Source: Sphaerochaetaceae bacterium
GTDB taxonomy: Bacteria > Spirochaetota > Spirochaetia > Sphaerochaetales > Sphaerochaetaceae
Assembly: GCA_016302165.1 (NCBI GenBank)
Contig: JAEDOD010000105.1
Location: 1-5,676 of the forward strand
DNA: 5,676 nt
Direction: 5' to 3'
Part shown: in pieces, positions 1 through 5,676 of the stretch
How positions within the stretch are numbered: the stretch's first letter is position 1
Layout: the number at the start of each line of letters is the position of its first letter
Program-made: the position numbers and the translations under genes
The notes under the pieces: model-generated
Database searches by the model: none
The model's input: only the letters and a program-made list of their open reading frames with translations
What the model was told of the DNA's origin: nothing

Positions 1-2
1 GA

Positions 3-1301
3 TTAGATTACTGTTCCATCAGGAATGATTGCATTCTTGTTGATTACAATGATTCCATCATGTACTGAATACATCTCGAAGTCACCTTCAGCTCTCTTGA
101 TGTTGTCGATACCGATACGGCAGTTGGAGCCGATTCTTGCGTTCTGGTCGATGATGGCCCTCTTGATGATTGTTGCCCTTCCGATACCGATGTTTGGAAT
201 GCCCTTCTTTGCGTTGGCAGCCTTTTCATCTTCGCTTTCATATCTGGAAGCTCCCATGCAGTAGACTCCATCCAGGGATGCACCAGCCTCGATGAAGGTT
301 CTTACACCGATGATGGAGTTGACGATGGTTGCGTTGGTGATGATGGATCCTTCAGATGTAAGGGCGTTGGACAGTGAGCAGAAGTTTGCCTTTGTTGCAG
401 GCAGGTGTCTTCTGTGTGTGTAGATAGGCATCTCTTCATCGTAGAAGTTGAAGCTTGGCTTATCGGAAGCAAGGTTCAGGTTTGCTTCGTAGAAGGCCTT
501 TACAGTTCCGATATCTTCCCAGTAGCCGTCGAAGAGATAGGATGCAACAGGCTTGGTCTTGATGATGTCTGGAATGATCTCCTTACCGAAGTCTGTCTTA
601 TCATTGTTGAGGGCAAGCTCCATTTCCTTTGCATTGAAGATGTAGATACCCATGGAAGCGATATATTCGTTTTTCTCTGTCCTCTTCTGCTCAAGCTGCT
701 CCTGGAGGCAGGCTTCTGGAATGATGTAGTCTGTGATGTCTGCATCTGGGCTTGGCTTCTCGAAGAACTTTGTGATCATACCCTTGTCGTCACAGCCCAT
801 GATTCCCAGTCCTGTAGCTTCTGGTCTGCTGATTGGCTTTCCTGCGATTGTAAGGACTGCACCTGTGTCGATGTGGCGCTGGAGCATCTTGTTGAAGTCC
901 ATTCTGTAGAGCTGGTCTCCGGAGAGGATGACGTAGTAGTCTGCATCCTGGTCCCTGAAGTGCTTCAGGTTCTTTCTTACAGCATCAGCTGTACCCTGAT
1001 ACCAGGTTTCTGATGTGTATGTCTGCTCTGCAGCCAGGATCTCTACGAATCCGCCAGAGAAGGCATCGAAGTTATATGTTGACGCAATGTGGTTGTGGAG
1101 TGATGCGCTGTTGAACTGTGTCAGAACATAGATCTGTCTGATGTTGCTGTTGATACAGTTTGAAATAGGGATGTCGACAAGACGATACTTTCCTGCAAAT
1201 GGAACAGCTGGCTTGGACCTGTCCATTGTGAGAGGATAGAGACGTGTTCCCCTTCCGCCTCCTAGTACGATTGCTACAACTTTCTTGTTGTTACGTGTCA
1301 T
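3..1301 (-). CDS. glgC: Glucose-1-phosphate adenylyltransferase (ADP-glucose pyrophosphorylase)
   Basis: Makes ADP-glucose and pyrophosphate from ATP and glucose-1-phosphate, the committed and usually allosterically controlled step of bacterial glycogen synthesis, in the cytoplasm. The 432-residue protein is full length for the family. The nucleotidyltransferase domain comes first: GGGRGTRLYPLT at 14-25, KPAVPFAGKYRLVDIP at 30-45, WYQGTADA at 100-107, SGDQLYRMD at 127-135 with the metal-binding Asp129, and FEKP at 180-183 with the sugar-phosphate Lys182. A left-handed beta-helix-like C-terminal domain follows from about residue 300. TQFNSASLHNHIASTYNF is typical of the cyanobacterial/plant-like branch. 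Gln386 replaces a lysine known as an activator site in that branch, while Lys422 at the other activator site is kept. The ATG at 1301 has AGGAGT (1308-1313) six bases upstream. The gene lies 242 bases after glgA, beyond a terminator, so it probably has its own promoter. Confidence 0.97.
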   Translation of the reverse strand: MTRNNKKVVAIVLGGGRGTRLYPLTMDRSKPAVPFAGKYRLVDIPISNCINSNIRQIYVLTQFNSASLHNHIASTYNFDAFSGGFVEILAAEQTYTSETWYQGTADAVRKNLKHFRDQDADYYVILSGDQLYRMDFNKMLQRHIDTGAVLTIAGKPISRPEATGLGIMGCDDKGMITKFFEKPSPDADITDYIIPEACLQEQLEQKRTEKNEYIASMGIYIFNAKEMELALNNDKTDFGKEIIPDIIKTKPVASYLFDGYWEDIGTVKAFYEANLNLASDKPSFNFYDEEMPIYTHRRHLPATKANFCSLSNALTSEGSIITNATIVNSIIGVRTFIEAGASLDGVYCMGASRYESEDEKAANAKKGIPNIGIGRATIIKRAIIDQNARIGSNCRIGIDNIKRAEGDFEMYSVHDGIIVINKNAIIPDGTVI

Positions 1302-1307
1302 GTGGTT

Positions 1308-1313
1308 ACTCCT
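1308..1313 (-). promoter_or_regulatory. Ribosome binding site of glgC
   Basis: The minus strand reads AGGAGT six bases before the ATG at 1301, a strong Shine-Dalgarno match at good spacing. It fixes the glgC start; no other in-frame ATG nearby is better placed. Confidence 0.8.
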
Positions 1314-1355
1314 TTATTTATATTCTGTGCCCGTAATCTATGAAAAAAAAGCCAA

Positions 1356-1385
1356 ATTCTTGCATTTCGAATTAGTCTTATGCAA
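1356..1385 (-). promoter_or_regulatory. Candidate glgC promoter (weak match)
   Basis: On the minus strand, TTGCAT (1380-1385) is followed after 18 bases by AAGAAT (1356-1361), preceded by TGC as in an extended -10 element. This would give a leader of roughly 45-50 bases before the glgC ATG. The -35 matches the sigma-70 consensus at only three positions and the -10 at four, in AT-rich sequence where chance matches are common. A TTTTCA/TATAAA pair closer to the gene is also possible, but would start the transcript inside the ribosome binding site. That some promoter lies in 1302-1510 follows from the terminator after glgA; this particular pair is a guess. Confidence 0.25.
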
Positions 1386-1402
1386 CAATTCTTCTCCTTT
1401 TA

Positions 1403-1413
1403 GATAGTCTATC
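1403..1413. promoter_or_regulatory. Short perfect palindrome upstream of glgC, possible operator
   Basis: GATAG-T-CTATC is an 11-base inverted repeat with a single central base, about 100 bases upstream of the glgC start. It is flanked by TTTTA on one side and ACCAAAA on the other, so a longer imperfect inverted repeat can be drawn. Position and symmetry would fit a regulator binding site or a small RNA hairpin. I do not recognise a known operator, and five-base arms can arise by chance. Confidence 0.2.
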
Positions 1414-1510
1414 ACCAAAAATAGAGCTCATGCCACAGAAATTCTTCTGAATTAACTAAACTTTCCCTATTCTTAATCCGCCTCGTTCCAAATGGACAGG
1501 AAGGAAGGGT

Positions 1511-1539
1511 GAAAAGAATTATCCCCTTTTGGGGGATAA
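1511..1539 (-). terminator. Rho-independent terminator after glgA
   Basis: On the minus strand TTATCCCC (1532-1539) pairs perfectly with GGGGATAA (1519-1526) across a five-base loop, followed at once by TTCTTTTC (1511-1518). The hairpin starts 4 bases beyond the glgA stop codon. The T-rich tract lies only on the glgA-downstream side; on the plus strand the hairpin is followed by CTCTCTATATC, so it should act in one direction. It marks the end of the glgA transcript and separates it from glgC. Confidence 0.8.
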
Positions 1540-1543
1540 CTCT

Positions 1544-2974
1544 CTATATCAAGCTTCTATAAACTTCTTCATAGGCTTCAGCACTGCGCTTCCAGGTGGA
1601 GTCTATCTCCATGGCCCTGATTCTCGCTGCCTTTAGCTTTTCCTTATCCTTATGGAATTCCACAGCCCTTTCCACAGCCTTTACAATGGTGTCTGGATTA
1701 AGTGGTGAGAATACGAAACCTGTTCCATCCTCCTCTGTCATATCCTTCACGGAGTCCTTCAGCCCTCCTGTGGAGTTCACCACAGGCAGCGTTCCATATC
1801 TCATTGAGTAGAGCTGGTTAAGGCCGCAGGGCTCGAAACGGGAAGGCATCAGGAAGAAGTCTGCTCCTGCTTCAGCCATATGGGAGAGAGGCAGGGAGAA
1901 AGCTATCTTTACAGACAGGTTCCTGTATTTTGCCATCAGAAGGCTAAGCTTGGTCACATATCTGGAGTCTCCTGTTCCAATTATGACAAAGGCTGAATCG
2001 TTCTTCTCAAGAATACGCTCAAGGGCACAGGGGGAGCCTTCAAGAAGAAGCTCGTCAAAGCCCTTCTGGTCAGCAAGTCTGGATATCATGGAGAATAGAG
2101 GTTTATCTTCATAACCCTCGATTCTGAACTCCTCCAGAAGTGCCTTCTTGCATTCTTCCTTTCCCTTTAGGTCACTGGAAGAGAAGTTAGCCTTGATGTT
2201 TCCGTCCTTTTCCGGATTCCATTCATCATAGTCGATGCCGTTGATGATTCCTCTGCTGCTTTCTTCCCTCTTTCTGATGATGTCAGAAAGAGAGCAGCCG
2301 TAATCCTCTGTCTTGATCTCTTCCATGTAGTTGGGAGATACAGTGGTTATGTAATCGCTGTCCAATAGGCCTGCGGCCATCATGTTGATGGTCTTATGGC
2401 CCCTTTCTCCTCTCTGGGCGCTCTTGGGAATCCTTGTGGATGATATTACAGCATCAAGGAGAGGGAAGACTCCCTGGTATGCCAGGTTATGGATAGTGAA
2501 TACTGTCTTTGTCTCAACCTTGAAGTGCTTCAGGTAATGGGGTACCAGGCCTGTGGTCCAGTCGTGGCAGTGGACGATGTCAACTTTCCAGTCTGTGGCG
2601 GCAAGATATAGTGCCGCTGCCTTTGCAAAAGCCAGGAACCTGGGACAGTTGTCGCTATAGGGCTGGAAGGAGGTGTCTCCATATATTCCCTTGCGAGTGG
2701 TGAAATAGGGATGGGCAAATCCCACATATGTTACATTTCCAACCTTCTTTTCAAGAATGTCGGCCTTTTCATTTTTTCCCAGCATTGGTATCTGGTATGA
2801 AAGGGTCTTCTTCCAGTCATCCCTATCAATGAAGGAATACATAGGCATGAACACTCTTATTTCATGTCCCATCTCCGAAAGTGACTGAGAGAGGGCGCCC
2901 ACAACATCCGCCAGTCCCCCAGACTTTGAGAAGGGGACGGTTTCGCTTGTTACCATTAAAATATTCATGTCCAT
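1544..2974 (-). CDS. glgA: Glycogen synthase (ADP-glucose type, GT5)
   Basis: Transfers glucose from ADP-glucose to the non-reducing end of an alpha-1,4-glucan, using the product of GlgC. The 476-residue length is standard for bacterial GlgA. The N-terminal Rossmann domain carries KSGGLADVVGALS at 17-29, the family's ADP-glucose-binding KxGGL motif, then HCHDWTTGLVP (135-145) and TIHNLAYQGVFP (160-171). The C-terminal domain carries SRLADQKG (298-305), with Arg299 and Lys304 matching known nucleotide-sugar ligands, IIGTGD, and FEPCGLNQLY (380-389) with the conserved Glu381, followed by STGGLKDSV. The start is uncertain among clustered in-frame ATGs at 2992, 2983, 2974 and 2968. AGGTGG at 2984-2989 sits 9 bases before 2974, which I chose; 2968 would begin MNILMVTSE, the usual GlgA start, and costs only two residues. 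A terminator follows the stop. The gene begins 40 bases after the secreted-protein gene with no terminator between them. Confidence 0.97.
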   Translation of the reverse strand: MDMNILMVTSETVPFSKSGGLADVVGALSQSLSEMGHEIRVFMPMYSFIDRDDWKKTLSYQIPMLGKNEKADILEKKVGNVTYVGFAHPYFTTRKGIYGDTSFQPYSDNCPRFLAFAKAAALYLAATDWKVDIVHCHDWTTGLVPHYLKHFKVETKTVFTIHNLAYQGVFPLLDAVISSTRIPKSAQRGERGHKTINMMAAGLLDSDYITTVSPNYMEEIKTEDYGCSLSDIIRKREESSRGIINGIDYDEWNPEKDGNIKANFSSSDLKGKEECKKALLEEFRIEGYEDKPLFSMISRLADQKGFDELLLEGSPCALERILEKNDSAFVIIGTGDSRYVTKLSLLMAKYRNLSVKIAFSLPLSHMAEAGADFFLMPSRFEPCGLNQLYSMRYGTLPVVNSTGGLKDSVKDMTEEDGTGFVFSPLNPDTIVKAVERAVEFHKDKEKLKAARIRAMEIDSTWKRSAEAYEEVYRSLI

Positions 2975-2983
2975 ATTATCCAT

Positions 2984-2989
2984 CCACCT
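2984..2989 (-). promoter_or_regulatory. Ribosome binding site that decides the glgA start
   Basis: The minus strand reads AGGTGG here, within GAGGTGG. It directly abuts the ATG at 2983, which is too close to use. It lies 9 bases from the ATG at 2974 and 15 from that at 2968. Normal spacing therefore favours 2974, giving a protein that begins MDMNILMVTSE. Confidence 0.5.
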
Positions 2990-3014
2990 CATGAGAGGGT
3001 GCAAGGATATTTTT

Positions 3015-3641
3015 TCACCATAGCTCAGGGTGAGCGCTTCCTTCTTCACTTTCAACAGCGTCAAGGATGAAGTAGGGCTGGAAGGGAAGGGTAGTTGGAG
3101 TGGCAGTAGTGTATAGGTGTCTGGAGTCCATATGGCCTTCAATTTTCCATCTTTCGGAAAATGGCGCCTTGAACTCTACTGAGATAAAGATGGTGGAGTC
3201 TCCATTTCCTCTCCTTGTCTCCACTTTCCACCCGTCGCCTAGATATGTCATCACTTCATAGGTAGTAAAGAGGGAAGGGGAGGCGAGGAGACTTTCCATC
3301 TGGGATAGCTTTTCCAAGACAATTGAAAGCTCTTCCTGTCTTGGTTCTCTACCGTCTACAAGAAGGATCGTTCCCTCCTTGTCGCTATAAAGCTCTATGG
3401 TCTTCTTTCCGTCAGAATATGAGTAGGAAAGGAAGGATGAAGAGTATTCAGCTGTCACCTTTTCTCCTCTCTCAAGAGTTCCCTGGTGCCTTATGGACAC
3501 AAGAGGGGAAGAGAAGGAGGAAGGAAGGGATGCAAGGTAATCCCTTGCCTTCTCTTCCTCAATTCTTTCCACTGCACCCTCTCCAAAAAGTAGGGAGGAA
3601 AGAATGAGAAGGAGAAACACAGAGACAGACAGCTTTTTCAT
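3015..3641 (-). CDS. Hypothetical secreted protein coupled to trxB
   Basis: I do not recognise this 208-residue protein. Residues 1-20 look like a Sec signal peptide: MKK, then a hydrophobic stretch VSVFLLLILSSLLFG, with possible cleavage around residues 20-23. There is no Cys for a lipobox, and in fact no Cys anywhere, so a soluble periplasmic or exported protein is likely. A charged helix-like piece (24-38) leads into alternating polar/hydrophobic segments that look beta-rich (for example 44-96 and 126-170), with a helix-like segment near 102-120. No further membrane segment or catalytic motif is seen. The gross layout resembles small periplasmic carrier proteins of the LolA kind, but no diagnostic motif supports that. 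The start overlaps the trxB stop as ATGA (3638-3641), and the ATG has no good Shine-Dalgarno site, only AAGAAAG, so translation probably depends on ribosomes finishing trxB. The signal peptide and uninterrupted frame within an operon make it a real gene; its function is unknown. Confidence 0.85.
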   Translation of the reverse strand: MKKLSVSVFLLLILSSLLFGEGAVERIEEEKARDYLASLPSSFSSPLVSIRHQGTLERGEKVTAEYSSSFLSYSYSDGKKTIELYSDKEGTILLVDGREPRQEELSIVLEKLSQMESLLASPSLFTTYEVMTYLGDGWKVETRRGNGDSTIFISVEFKAPFSERWKIEGHMDSRHLYTTATPTTLPFQPYFILDAVESEEGSAHPELW

Positions 3642-4543
3642 AAGTTATTCTTTCTTATATATTCGTCAGCGCCATGGGCTGCCTTGGCTCCGTCGGAAGC
3701 TGCTGTAACAACCTGTCTGAATGTAGTGTTCCTTACGTCTCCAGAGGCGAAAAGGCCTGGAAGGGTTGTTTCCATGGAGTCGTCTGTCACCACAAAGCCA
3801 TTTTCTGTCTTTGCGATCCTCTCCACCAGGCTGGAGTTTGGTACAGTGCCGATGAAGACGAAAACTCCGTCGGCTTCAATGGTTTCCCCTCCGTCCAGGA
3901 CCACTTCCTTCACAGAGCTTCCATCTCCCTTTATCTCAACTATGTTTCTTCCCATGACAGTGGAGATGTTCCCGACTTTGGCAATTTTGTCCTGAAGAGC
4001 CTTCTGGGCCCTGAATTCCTCTCTCCTGTGGACTATGGTCACTGTCGAGCATAGCTTTGATAAGTAGAGGGCATCTGTCAGGGCTGTGTCGCCGCCTCCT
4101 GCCACCACCACTTTCTTTCCACGGAAGAAAGGACCATCACAGGTTGCGCAGTAGCTTACTCCCTTTCCTCTGTACTCTTCTTCGCCCTTCACTCCCAAAT
4201 GTCTGTGGGAGGCTCCTGTGGCCAAGATTACAGCCTTTGACTCGACTTCCCCTATATCTGTCTGGGAAACAAAGAGATTTCCTTCCTTGCTGATGGATGA
4301 TACAGCTCCATAGTCCATTTCAACGCCAAAGGAAGCGCACTGCTTCTCCATGGCCTCTGAAAGAAGATATCCGCTTGTTTCTCCCAGGCCTGGATAGTTT
4401 TCGATTGCGTCGATGTATAACAGCTGTCCACCGGGGCCCATAGGGTCCAGGACAAGGGTGGAGTATCCAGCCCTTGCTCCATACTGGGCTGCGCTCATTC
4501 CTCCGGGGCCTGCTCCAACAATAAGGATATCAACCTTCTTCAT
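3638..4543 (-). CDS. trxB: Thioredoxin reductase (NADPH)
   Basis: A cytoplasmic FAD enzyme that passes electrons from NADPH to thioredoxin, which then serves ribonucleotide reductase and repair of oxidised proteins. The 301-residue length fits the low-molecular-weight bacterial class. In order: FAD-binding GAGPGGMSAAQYGARAG (10-26), GPGGQL (36-41), ATGASHRHLG (108-117), the redox pair CATC (Cys132, Cys135) followed by DGPFF, NADPH-binding GGGDTALTDALYLS (149-162), the phosphate-binding HRREEFRAQ (172-180), and the second FAD motif GLFASGDVR (263-271) with RQVVTAASDGAKAA. All expected catalytic residues are present. The ATG shares four bases with the tsaB stop (4540-4543), and AAGGAG (4549-4554) five bases upstream lies within the last tsaB codons. 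Its stop overlaps the next gene's start in the same way. No thioredoxin gene is in the window. The CATC motif and NADPH signature separate it from ferredoxin-NADP reductase-like relatives, though the cofactor preference is inferred. Confidence 0.95.
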   Translation of the reverse strand: MKKVDILIVGAGPGGMSAAQYGARAGYSTLVLDPMGPGGQLLYIDAIENYPGLGETSGYLLSEAMEKQCASFGVEMDYGAVSSISKEGNLFVSQTDIGEVESKAVILATGASHRHLGVKGEEEYRGKGVSYCATCDGPFFRGKKVVVAGGGDTALTDALYLSKLCSTVTIVHRREEFRAQKALQDKIAKVGNISTVMGRNIVEIKGDGSSVKEVVLDGGETIEADGVFVFIGTVPNSSLVERIAKTENGFVVTDDSMETTLPGLFASGDVRNTTFRQVVTAASDGAKAAHGADEYIRKNNL

Positions 4544-5244
4544 TTCTTCTCCTTTGCTTCCTTTGCCTTGGATAATAGCATTTCCTCTGCGTCACTACGT
4601 CTGATATATACCGGGCCTTCTCCAATGTCGTCAGCTCCAGACTCCTCATACTTCTCCTTTCCAAGGGTCTCCAGTGCCCATGATAGGCATCTAGGAGTCT
4701 CAATGTCCCTTTGAAGTGGAAGAGCTTGGCTGATGCCTTCAATTTTCGTAAGGAAGGAGGCTGCATCAGGGCCTGTAACAAGTATTGTATCCTTTTCATT
4801 TTCCAGAAGTGACACTATCTCCTCCAGGGAGCTATCCCTGTCAGAGATGACCACCTCTCCATTTTTGCTGTAGCGGATATAGTATTTCTTCTTCTTTGCG
4901 TCTATGACGCTGAGAATCGGGCCCTTCCATAGGGAGGACACGCTTTTCTCTATTACAGCCAGGGTTGGCACAGAAACCAAAGGGGAGGAGGACGCCAGGG
5001 AGATTCCCTTGAGGGTGGCCATGCCTACCCTAAGGCCGGTAAATGAGCCTGGGCCTTTGGTGCATATGAGAAGATCTATGTCTTTGAGGGCGATCTTCGC
5101 CCTGTCTGTCATAGCCTTGATCTCTCCCAGAAGGTTTTCCGAGTGGGAGAAGTTTCCCTTGATCTTCTTCTCCTCCAGTGAGGAGTCTGTACTAAGGGAT
5201 AGGGACAGGACTTCTGTGGAAGTATCAAGCGAAAGAATGTTCAT
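4540..5244 (-). CDS. tsaB: tRNA t6A37 threonylcarbamoyltransferase complex dimerisation subunit TsaB
   Basis: A non-catalytic ASKHA-fold protein that pairs with TsaD and, with TsaE, allows threonylcarbamoyl transfer to A37 of ANN-decoding tRNAs in the cytoplasm. The 234-residue protein starts MNILSLDTSTEVLSLSL, the phosphate-1-like strand typical of TsaB. It has the signature GPGSFTGLRVG at 64-74 followed by KGISLA, and a C-terminal GPVYIRRSDAEE (about 210-221) matching the family's P-x-Y-x-R end. The frame stays open upstream to an ATG at 5289, but the added 15 residues have no family support. The ATG at 5244 has GGAG (5254-5257) nine bases upstream and gives the canonical N-terminus. The start lies inside tsaE (20-base overlap), consistent with coupled synthesis of two subunits of one complex. 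The Lys-rich tail (KAKEAKEKK) is partly dictated by the trxB ribosome binding site that its codons contain. Confidence 0.95.
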   Translation of the reverse strand: MNILSLDTSTEVLSLSLSTDSSLEEKKIKGNFSHSENLLGEIKAMTDRAKIALKDIDLLICTKGPGSFTGLRVGMATLKGISLASSSPLVSVPTLAVIEKSVSSLWKGPILSVIDAKKKKYYIRYSKNGEVVISDRDSSLEEIVSLLENEKDTILVTGPDAASFLTKIEGISQALPLQRDIETPRCLSWALETLGKEKYEESGADDIGEGPVYIRRSDAEEMLLSKAKEAKEKK

Positions 5245-5662
5245 TTTCTTCGTCTCCAGTAATGGTAATTGTTCTTGAAAGGTCATCATTTATGGTGACA
5301 TTTACATAGATGGTCTCATCTGGAAGCATGGATTCTATCTTTTCAGACCACTCGATGAGAGTGATGCCGTCAGGGTAGAGGAAGTCTTCGCCTCCCATGG
5401 ACTCGAACTCATCTTCTCCGCTGAGCCTGTAGATATCAAGGTGGTACAGCTTCTCTCTTCCGTCATATTCCTGGACCAGGGTGAAGGTGGGGGAGACCAC
5501 AGCTTCCGTGATTCCAAGGCTTTTGGCGATTCCCTTGGCAAGAACTGTCTTTCCTGCTCCCAATGAGCCCCTTAATGATACTACATCCCCTCTCTTTAGA
5601 GTGGAGCCGAAGCGAAAGCCCAGTTCCTCTGTCTCTTCTGTAGATTTAGTGGTAAATGTCAT
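5225..5662 (-). CDS. tsaE: tRNA t6A37 biosynthesis ATPase TsaE
   Basis: A small P-loop ATPase that binds the TsaB-TsaD complex and is needed for repeated rounds of t6A synthesis. At 145 residues it is of normal family length. Visible motifs are Walker A GSLGAGKT (32-39, Lys38), the switch-like SPTFTLVQEY (57-66), HLDIYRL (74-80) with the conserved Asp76, and the Walker-B-like LIEWSEKI (102-109) with Glu104 and Trp105, the usual TsaE signature. The ATG at 5662 has GAAGGA (5667-5672) four bases upstream, close but usable, and the N-terminus aligns well with the family. The final codons overlap the tsaB start. It is the first gene of the run seen here; sequence upstream of 5676 is not available, so whether transcription starts just before it or further up cannot be told. 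Confidence 0.96.
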   Translation of the reverse strand: MTFTTKSTEETEELGFRFGSTLKRGDVVSLRGSLGAGKTVLAKGIAKSLGITEAVVSPTFTLVQEYDGREKLYHLDIYRLSGEDEFESMGGEDFLYPDGITLIEWSEKIESMLPDETIYVNVTINDDLSRTITITGDEENEHSFA

Positions 5663-5676
5663 ATTTTCCTTCTTTA

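Noticed and set aside
405..1013. A 202-codon open frame on the plus strand, antisense to glgC.
   Set aside because: It lies wholly inside a full-length glgC with all family motifs. Its translation is very rich in Cys, Val, Asp and Leu without recognisable motifs, as expected for a mirror frame of a codon-biased gene.
1319..1342. TTTTCA with TATAAA at 18-base spacing as the glgC promoter.
   Set aside because: The spacing is acceptable, but transcription would begin within the AGGAG of the glgC ribosome binding site, making it a poor choice unless the mRNA is effectively leaderless.
2975..3142. An extended glgA N-terminus starting at 3142.
   Set aside because: The extra residues overlap the secreted-protein gene in another frame, resemble nothing in GlgA, and the AGGTGG site near 2984 points to the later starts.
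3674..4054. Plus-strand open frames of 126 and 103 codons opposite trxB.
   Set aside because: They overlap each other and the well-supported trxB, and show neither family motifs nor a convincing ribosome binding site.
4904..5278. A 124-codon plus-strand frame opposite tsaB and the tsaE end.
   Set aside because: It is a shadow of two conserved overlapping genes and has no sensible protein features.
5245..5289. An extended tsaB start at 5289.
   Set aside because: It would increase the overlap with tsaE and add 15 residues before the canonical MNILSLDTS start.

Overview
The window is a compact run of six protein-coding genes, all on the minus strand, so transcription goes from high to low coordinates. 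In that order they are tsaE (5662-5225), tsaB (5244-4540), trxB (4543-3638), an unrecognised secreted protein (3641-3015), glgA (2974-1544) and glgC (1301-3). All six have both a start and a stop inside the window, and none shows a frameshift or truncation. I see no tRNA, rRNA, mobile element or CRISPR array, and no gene-free stretch longer than about 240 bases.

The upper part (5662-3015) is very tight. tsaE overlaps tsaB by 20 bases, tsaB overlaps trxB by an ATGA, and trxB overlaps the secreted-protein gene by another ATGA. That layout implies one transcript with translational coupling. glgA follows after 40 bases with no visible terminator, so it may belong to the same transcript. A clear hairpin plus T-rich tract lies 4 bases past the glgA stop. 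The 242-base gap between glgA and glgC therefore separates two transcription units and should hold the glgC promoter.

Functionally the window joins three housekeeping themes. TsaE and TsaB are partners in making the t6A modification of tRNAs that read ANN codons; their partners TsaD and TsaC are not here. TrxB reduces thioredoxin with NADPH. GlgC and GlgA are the first two steps of bacterial glycogen synthesis, making ADP-glucose and polymerising it. The secreted protein is the only gene without a recognisable role.

The organism is a bacterium of middling base composition that stores glycogen. GlgC is of the cyanobacterial/plant-like type also found in several other phyla. The Cys-less signal peptide, the GlgC type and the gene style would fit a host-associated anaerobe such as a spirochaete, but that placement is a weak inference. 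I did not find a novel defence or mobile system. The points most worth a second look are the secreted protein coupled to trxB, a substituted activator-site lysine in GlgC, and the structured leader upstream of glgC.
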